From the NCBI RefSeq assembly GCF_023898315.1, contig NC_064615.1, forward strand, positions 6,024,501-6,088,500: a stretch of DNA of 64,000 nucleotides. The letters are read 5' to 3'. Made by a program: the position numbers and the translations under genes. This document shows positions 57,521 through 64,000 of this stretch, piece by piece (within the stretch, counting starts at the first letter, position 1; each line of letters begins with the position of its first letter). The notes below the pieces were generated by a model, which worked only from the letters and a program-made list of their open reading frames with translations, was not told where the DNA came from and searched no databases. The stretch comes from Schistocerca nitens (Eukaryota; Arthropoda; Insecta; Orthoptera; Acrididae).

Positions 57521-58065
57521 TGCTGAAGTGCCTAACACAAACTGAATGAAGCTGTTGTTGATACTGGATTACTGGATTACTCGCGGTATGCCGCTGCGGC
57601 AGCGGTATGTTTACATGACTGGGAAACGGCCGCAAAGAATGCCCATAGTACACACCATCTAGCATATAGGCTCTAACTGTATAATGGATGACGTGCCTCG
57701 CTCAGTGAGACCTCTAGTATCGTAGACTACATTTTACGATAGTATTCCAAACTTTCATTGGGCCGTGTATTTTCTCCGAGTGAGTCGCGGTTATCCAGTG
57801 TAGGCCGGTTATACCAGTAGGTCGTACATCGTTCTCACAAGCGATGTTACTGCAATCGACGCCCCAATTTGAAGTTACGTGTCGTGGCTTAGCATCGTCC
57901 TCCGCATCCAAATGCAACAATAAATCCGCTCAATACTTGTGATCTCCTCTAGATAACTTGTTTTATGGAGTTCACTCGTGAGTAACGCTCGTCGGGAAAC
58001 ACCCTTGTAGGTATACATATCACTCCTCTGGAATGGAATATGACACCGCACCATCAACATTTAGA
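57521..58065. other. Nothing recognised
   Basis: Short frames only. Confidence 0.35.
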
Positions 58066-58198
58066 TTTTCCGTGATTTCTCTAAGTCGCTTAAGTCAAAT
58101 TCCAGGTTGGTTGCTTTAAAATAACACAACCGACCTGGCACCATATCTTTCCCCAACCAGAGCTTGAGCTTTGTCCCTAGTGATTACTTTGCCGTCGA
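58066..58198 (+). mobile_element. SINE family 6, diverged and 5'-truncated
   Basis: TTTTCCGTGATTTCTCTAAG and then CAGAGCTTGAGCTTTGTCCC match the middle of the family 6 SINE split at 53567-55940. The head is missing. Confidence 0.6.
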
Positions 58199-58335
58199 GT
58201 ACATCTACATCCACACACATCGGACCACTGTGAACTTCATGGCACGAGATTCTCCCCAGTGTACTACTTACTTGCCCGTTTCATTTGCATGTGGAGCGCG
58301 GAAAGAGTGATTGGTTGACTGTCTCTGAGCGCGTT
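58199..58335 (-). mobile_element. Possible CR1-like LINE 3' end
   Basis: It starts TACATCTACATCCACACAC (reverse of ATGTAG repeats), followed by GTACTACTT and GAGCGCGGAAAGAGTGATTG, which I remember from 3' ends of a related LINE. Weak. Confidence 0.35.
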
Positions 58336-58885
58336 GTAATTAATTTAATATTGTATTTACAGTTCCTAGGGAGTAATATGTATGGGTTGTAGTATATTCC
58401 TAAAAGCTTAATACTGTTTCTCGAAACAGAAGCCAGAAGTTGCCACGTTCCGCGATCCTTGTTGTCTACGTTCAAGTGTCTTTCAGTTCATGTTTCGCTG
58501 TAACACAATGACGATCCCAGTCCTCCCCCCTTGGGTCAGCCGGACAAGTGACAATATTGGTGCAGCCCTCCTAGGGATGTGGTCTAAAACCTCAGTTCCA
58601 TTTATCGTCGTTCCTACACGCCCGAGCAACGTTGTAGGATAGGTCGCACGTGTGTTCCTTTGATCTATGTCTAGATGAGATGTTTTGAGCCAAGTCTGTA
58701 TAGTGATTAACATAAAATAATCTGGCAAATGGTGGGAAAATAGAATTTAGCTTGTTTGGAGAAGCTACGCAAAGGCCACATTTCCACATCACGTTACTAG
58801 ACCGATATACTCGAAAACTGGCAGAGTTTCGCAGAGTTTAATCGTTTCCAAAGCTATCACAATCGCTCAGTATTATGCTATTACC
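58336..58885. other. Nothing recognised
   Basis: An antisense frame at 58728-58483 has no known motif. Confidence 0.3.
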
Positions 58886-59479
58886 CGGTCCAGTCACATT
58901 AATGTGAACACCACCTATGTTCTACGTCAAATTGCAATAACCACTCAGAGACGGGGAGTGTTTGTACTAGCAGTGGAAGGTGATATAAAGCGTGCCGGGG
59001 ACACGTGGACAACAGCGCGGCCATTGTCGTAATGAGGAAACTTAGCGATTTATCCGACGTCTAATACGGCATCATAGTTGGCGTTCGGGCCAAGGGTGAA
59101 AGCATTTTCGCAACGGCTACGTTTGTACGCAATTTGAGTGTCGCCATGGTAAAAATATACTGTGGATGGCAAACTGGCGCTATGTGAAACCGGCTCCGAG
59201 AGAACTGCGGTGCACCACGAGCCATAGATGACGTGGCTAAAGGGCGGCTGTGGAGATGTGTACGGGCGAACAGACGTGCAACTGTTGGGCAGCTGAGGGG
59301 CTGTCAGCAGTGAATTGTCAGACTTTTCAACGATCGTTCAGCGAACGTGCAACTGAGCGCCCTTATGAACGAAGGGACTACCAACAGTGACTTCTCAACG
59401 AGCGTTCAGCGAACGCTGCTATGTACGAGCCTCCGCAGCAGGCGCCAGGTCCATACGACCGTGCTGTTCGTAGGCGACC

Positions 59480-59900
59480 AAGGATGGAATCTGCGACAGG
59501 CGGTCTTTTGAGATGAATCACGTTTTACGCTCTGCCGGACGCGAACACCCTGCACCAGTTGTCGGAAGCGTCCAGCATTTCCTGGTTGATCTCGTCATTT
59601 TGGCACAATGGATCGACACAAGTATGCATTTGTCCTTGGAGACCATTTCCATTCTTACATGAAATTTGTTTTTCCTAGACACGGTAGCATCTACCAACAG
59701 GACACTGCAATGTGTCACACAGCTCGCAGTGTGCGTGCGTCGCTCGAGGAGGACCAGGGTGAGTTTAGAGTACTCCCTTGGCCACCAAACCGGTCAGATT
59801 TAAACCGAGACTGGAATGCGTGGGAGTGCCTCGATCGGGCTGTTCGCACCATCGATCTTCAGCCGAGAAACCCAGTGCAGCTGGCCACGGCTCTGATGTC
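59480..59900 (+). pseudogene. Tc1-like transposase, C-terminal part
   Basis: The frame from 59608 includes MDRHKYAFVLGDHF, the second catalytic block YQQDTAMCHTARSVRASLEE, and VLPWPPNRSDLNRDWNAWECLDRAV, where active copies have an SPDLNPIEH-like segment. The third acidic residue is lost (RDW for IEH). It then runs into the SINE. Confidence 0.7.
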
Positions 59901-60103
59901 GGCCGGCCGCTGTGACCGATCGGTTCTAGGCGCTTCAGTCCGGAACCGCGCTGCTGCTACGGTCGGAGGTTCGAATCCTCGCTCGGGGCATGGATGTGTG
60001 TGATGTCCTTAGGTTAGTTAGGTTTAAGTAGTTCTAAGTCTAGGGGACTGATGACCTCAGATGTTAAGTCCCATAGTGCTTGGAGCCATTTGAACCATTT
60101 TTT
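59901..60103 (+). mobile_element. SINE family 1
   Basis: It starts GGCCGGCCGCTGTGACC and ends GGAGCCATTTGAACCATTTT. Box B is GGTTCGAATCC. Confidence 0.92.
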
Positions 60104-60222
60104 GAACTGACTCCAGCATGGTTTCGAGAACACACTGACAGTCTTCCTCTCGCAGCGATCTGCGCTGCAAAACGTGGTTATTCACGTTTCTGAAAGGTAG
60201 CCCCATTGATGTAACTGGGCGG

Positions 60223-60679
60223 TGTGTAATGGTTAGGAAAAGGAAAGATTTAGTTAGTAGATTCACATACACAGAATTAAAAAGGGAGTTCACATTTGTT
60301 ATGACCCAGAATTGCCGTCAGGTAATCGAAAGAGACGCAAATCGGAAACCGAACAAAAAGACAAAATAGTTTTAACAGGCAGCAGCAGCAGCAACAGCAG
60401 TCCACAGCGGAACTGTGCAGTAAATGCTCCCGCCAAAGGGAGCCGCTCTCCGTCGCAGCGCATAAAAATCTCTAAATGGAAGTAGCGACAGCAAGTGCCT
60501 CGGTTAATCTAACGAGACACGAACGCCTGCCGCCAACTGCAAACGTACGTCGCTGTGGGGCATTTAAATCGCGACTGCTCTCACCTGGCAGAAAAACAGA
60601 CTATGAATATTTTAAGCGTAGAGCGAGCCTCGTTACACAACGATGCCTTCACGAGAAGCGGAGGAAATAAAAAAAAATA
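60223..60679. other. Unassigned; CAG-rich patch
   Basis: A CAG/CAA run at 60378-60402 could encode Gln or be untranslated. No gene model is supported. Confidence 0.35.
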
Positions 60680-61040
60680 CGGCCAGCTATTGGAGCAAGG
60701 CCGGCGCGGGCCTTTTTGCTTATTGTTCCGCCGGCGCACGATCCAGGATCATGACAAAGGGTTGGCGGCGGGGCGGGCCTTGGCGCGCTGGCTCTGCGTG
60801 AGGCAACCCTGACTCGACGACTCGCCGACTCGCCGCCAGGCGTCACCACTGCTCGCCGATCCCAGCTGGCTGGCTGCCGGCCTAATTGCGCGGGCCGCTG
60901 ATTGAAAACTGCTGCGTGCCGCGGTGCGCACGACTCGGTTCGGTAGCGGCGCGGTAATTAATCGCCCGCGATGTACTGCGTATGTCGTGGGGAGGCGAGC
61001 AGCGTTGAGTAATGCTGCGGCCTCGGCCGGGTAAGTTGTT
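60680..61040 (+). promoter_or_regulatory. CpG-rich block, possible promoter or first exon
   Basis: This stretch stands out for GC and CpG content against the AT-rich surroundings (GCCGGCGCGGGCC, GGCGGCGGGGCGGG, GCCGCGGTGCGC and more). It ends CGGCCGG|GTAAGTTG at 61030/61031, a strong match to a splice donor. That fits the first exon of a host gene, but no protein frame or downstream exon is recognised. Confidence 0.35.
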
Positions 61041-62609
61041 ATGCTGTCAAGTGAGCGGGGACAGAGGTCCGGCATGCGACACTCATAACATCACGAGAAG
61101 AATCCGGTTTGAGGTCCTCGAATGTGGAGAACGTCGTCGATTGTTTCCGATGTATTCATCGGGTTGAGAATATATTCTATTTTAGGAAGTAATGGTGTTT
61201 TTTTCACTCACGAGAGAAAGCGGTTAGCCACAGTTTCATGCCCAGCACATTCAAAACACGGAGAAATTAAACACAGCGTACCAAAGAGTTCTGTCTCAGA
61301 TCCCTCATTATTTCCAGTCATCATCCTCATCATCATACACGGGTTCCCACCCCTACCAGACTCTGCTTGAAACGCAAGTCTGTCTTCTCCAGGCATCCCA
61401 TCACTTCTCTGTCGCCACTCTGCCCCACTGTTTTCCGCTCTTCAATACGGTTTCTCTTATTCCTTTTAGCCATTTGTCTGTTGGCGTTTCCCCTGAGCTC
61501 TTAAAATCTATCTTCATTTCATGCATCTTCCTAGACATTCCCGTATCATCCGTTCTCTTCACGACCCATACTATTTTAGTACTTTCTCCTCATATTAGTA
61601 AAATATAGTAATAACATTCCGCTTTTAACGACACACGAAGCAAACATAGTCACTTTTGTCAAATTATGAATAAATAAATAATCCTCTAATCCTCTTACTG
61701 AAAGGTCACCTAGCGAAATGAAAATACCAACAGATCATTCAAGATCAGTCACGAAACTTCGACGAAAATTTGGAAGTCAAAAACCACAAGAGACAGTGCA
61801 AGAGCGAGGGAGGTGGTAGAGGCTTTCCCTTGTGGAGAATGTTTTCTTGAGATCAAATGAAATCTCTCATACGCTGTCTAATCCGTGGATCTGTTTGTTT
61901 GTCAACAGCACCCAGCAGATACATGGCTCCCTTGGTGGTCACTTGACATCAAACTGGTCTCAGGCACCATCAAATGAGATGTGCATCTAGCTTCGGCTAG
62001 TTCCCGTGAGTTAGGGGCGGTGGATATGCGATTATAAATAAGGATACCGGGAGGTGTCAAGTAGACGTCATACAACCACTCGATGCCAACATCACCACCA
62101 CGAAATGAGTTTTGACTAAGGTTTCCTGTGATTTACTCAAATTACTTTAGACGGATAACTAACTGGTCCATAAATGACACGAGGGCACAAATTTCGAAGT
62201 GGTGTTCGACTGTACTCTTCTTTTTTTCTGCACCTCGTGACACCTTCTAGGTTTTAACAACATGAAAGTAAACAGTTCATCATTTGGTGGTATCATCTAA
62301 TTTATAAGGATTTATTGTCATACCACACACGGAGGGGATTCTTATGGCTCTATGTTGGATGTTATCCTTTTTTTTTTTTTTCGCTCCCCCGCGAAGTAAA
62401 ATGAAGGGGCGAAATCATATTTCCTCATTTCTCCCTGAAAGTGTTCCTGATTGCAAAATTAAATACATCGAAAACTAAGATCGGTAGACTAGTGCAACAT
62501 ACGGTATGTTTATTGTGAAAGCTGTAACACTTTTAAACTGAAGCTTCGAAATAGTTTGAAAAGCTGCTAACAGGCGGTGCTGTAATCGCAATACGTAGTG
62601 CCTATAAAT
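61041..62609. other. Nothing recognised
   Basis: No gene or named repeat. T-runs lie near 62219 and 62370. Confidence 0.35.
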
Positions 62610-63104
62610 AGTGGGCCGCAGCTCAGAGCAATCAGTTCAACCGTCAAAACGTGAAAATAGGTTCGCATACCGAAGGAAGAGGCTGAAATCGTGGCTTCCA
62701 CTGAACAACGTGTTTTTCTTGTACTCTATTACCCCAGGTTATAACGCAATCCTACGGCAACAAAACACAGTTTTAAAACACGATTTAATGTTCCAGAAAC
62801 ACCCGATACTAAAACCATTCACAAGCTCTTCGCTAAATAACAACGGACAGGCAACGTCGATGATGACTTAGTGGGGAATGTTGGCGCTGGGAAAACTATA
62901 GTTGCTCCTGAAAACATCGCCACGCTCTCTGGAATTATTCAGCAAACTCCAAGGAAGTACGTCCAAAAAATTGCAGCAGAGGCGTTCCAGTACGCAGAAA
63001 ATACTGATCCAGAGCCTACACATGTTTCCATTCAAAATCCAAAGTCGCCAGCCCATACCTATAAGAGCTGTGCGACAGAGGGCTGGCTTTACGAACCAGT
63101 TTCT
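62610..63104 (+). pseudogene. DUF4817-type (IS630/mariner-like) transposase remnant
   Basis: Pieces in shifting frames give an N-terminal winged-helix region: RVFLVLYYP, SFKTRFNVPE-like, TIHKLFAK-like, then GNVGAGKTIVAPENIATLSGIIQQTPRKYVQKIAAEA in the 62871 frame and QKILIQSLHMFPFKIQSRQ in the 62902 frame. This order is that of DUF4817-bearing transposases. It stops where LINE sequence starts near 63105. Confidence 0.6.
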
Positions 63105-64000
63105 CACATTCAAAACAAAACTAACTGGTTACCAACCTCAAAGTCTTTGCTTCAAAAATCAAAATAGCTGTTTGGCTCTTAACAACCAGGAAAATTGTAA
63201 GGTACTTGCTGATTATTTTGAAAAACTATTAAACTGTCCAGAAACAGCAAATAAATTCCAACCACAACAGACTAATAACACCTACCCTAACTTTAAGGAA
63301 CCTGACGAAATTGAAAGAATTAAACAAATTAACAGACTTAAAAACAATAAAGCATCCGGAGAAGAAGATATAATTCCAGAACTACTAAAATCAGCTGGCC
63401 CTAACACTATAAAAACGACCACTAAAATAATAGGGCATATCTGGCAAACTGAGAAAATACCTGAGGACTGGAAAACTGCTCTAATTCATTCATTGCAGAA
63501 AAAAAGGGGACAGAACCGATGTTAATAATGACCGAGGGATCTCCCATCTCCCGGTCACATACAAAATTCTCTCGCATTTTTTACTTGATCGAGCCCAGGT
63601 GCAGTTAGAATCTAAAATTGGTGAATACCAAGCAGACTTTAGACCACACCGATCCTGTCCGGAACAAATTGTCAATTTAAAACTAATCCTTAGGTACCAA
63701 AGGATTTCTGGTAACAATATTGTACGTACATTTGTGGATTTCAAGACGGCCTACGACACAGTTCATGGTGAATCTCTTTTCCAAACTTTAAAGGAGCAAG
63801 GGCTAGATAATAAAACTCTAGCACTGATTAAGGAAACGTTAATTAACGCTAGCTCTAAAGTTAAATTCATAGGAGCAATTTCTGAACCATCTGGTTTAAA
63901 GACATGGAGATGGACTCACCCATTACTGTTTAACGGTGTTTTGGAAAAGGTGATTACAGAATGACGAGAGCAAAAGTCGAGTCAAAATATAGAGCAGTAA
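63105..64000 (+). pseudogene. LINE reverse transcriptase, broken, runs off the window
   Basis: Blocks are DYFEKLLNCPE, INRLKNNKASGEEDIIPELLK, EDWKTALIHSLQKK, then a frameshift at an A-run near 63500, NNDRGISHLPVTYKI, GEYQADFRPHRSCPEQI and FVDFKTAYDTV (motif A Asp kept). After KTWRWTHPLLFNGVLEKV the frame stops at 63962. Motif B should read TGVRQGDGLSPLLFN; the stretch TGVRQG-GLS is deleted or changed. Motif C would lie beyond the end. Confidence 0.75.

Larger units (their letters stand above)
58886..60222 (+). mobile_element. Tc1-like transposon, with nested SINE
   Basis: The left end reads GGTCCAGTCACATTAATGTG. The right end, near 60200-60222, reads CCCATTGATGTAACTGGG, an imperfect inverted match. 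A SINE family 1 copy interrupts it at 59901-60103. Confidence 0.65.

Overview
The window looks like repeat-rich, low-gene-density DNA from a large insect genome. Basis: almost every recognisable open frame belongs to a transposable element, there is no operon structure or Shine-Dalgarno pattern, and the elements are animal types (RTE-like and CR1/jockey-like LINEs, a Ty3/gypsy-like LTR element, Tc1/mariner, hAT-like, tRNA-derived SINEs). Several repeats match what I remember from locusts and grasshoppers (Schistocerca), so an orthopteran is my best guess. That guess is inference, not a search result. I found no host protein-coding gene I would defend. The best hint of one is a CpG-rich stretch at 60.68-61.04 kb ending in a strong splice-donor-like GTAAGT.

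Layout. 0-5.6 kb: the 3' part of an RTE-like LINE (+) ending in poly(A) at 1753, joined to the 5' half of a CR1/jockey-like LINE (-) with PHD-like, SGNH-like and endonuclease parts. 5.6-16.6 kb: a three-level nest. A non-autonomous DNA element rich in TATCGATA-type repeats (5.6-16.38 kb, split) is interrupted by a 9.77-kb LTR retrotransposon (6139-15909, 4-bp duplication CAAT). That in turn holds a Tc1-like transposon (12421-13842). The LTR element keeps a broken gag but no recognisable pol, and each LTR carries an open 115-codon frame. 16.4-30.6 kb: mostly unrecognised DNA with SINEs, Tc1-like fragments and a second, almost intact Tc1-like copy (22331-23753). 30.6-35.4 kb: an RTE-like fragment split by a SINE, a Tc1-like fragment, a SINE, and an 877-bp near-perfect palindrome made of two mariner 3' ends. 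36-42 kb: CR1-like fragments, an integrase remnant of the KRBA2/Ginger type, an uninterrupted copy of the TATCGATA element, and a hAT-like element with an internal foldback. 42.06-45.78 kb: the most complete CR1-like LINE, with SGNH, endonuclease and reverse transcriptase regions but several stops and a frameshift. 47-53 kb: 5'-truncated LINEs, SINEs and a Tc1-like remnant. 53.29 kb: a candidate hammerhead ribozyme. 53.55-55.95 kb: a SINE with a perfect 13-bp target duplication, split by a 5'-truncated LINE whose reverse transcriptase frame is still open. 56-64 kb: Tc1-like remnants, SINEs, the CpG-rich block, and a DUF4817-type transposase remnant joined to a LINE reverse transcriptase that runs off the window.

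The elements do not form a pathway. The useful content is the order of insertions, which target-site duplications make readable, and a few structures (the palindrome, the foldback, the ribozyme candidate, the LTR-encoded frame) that could have RNA or protein products. All identities and alignments were made by eye. Boundaries are approximate unless a duplication is quoted.
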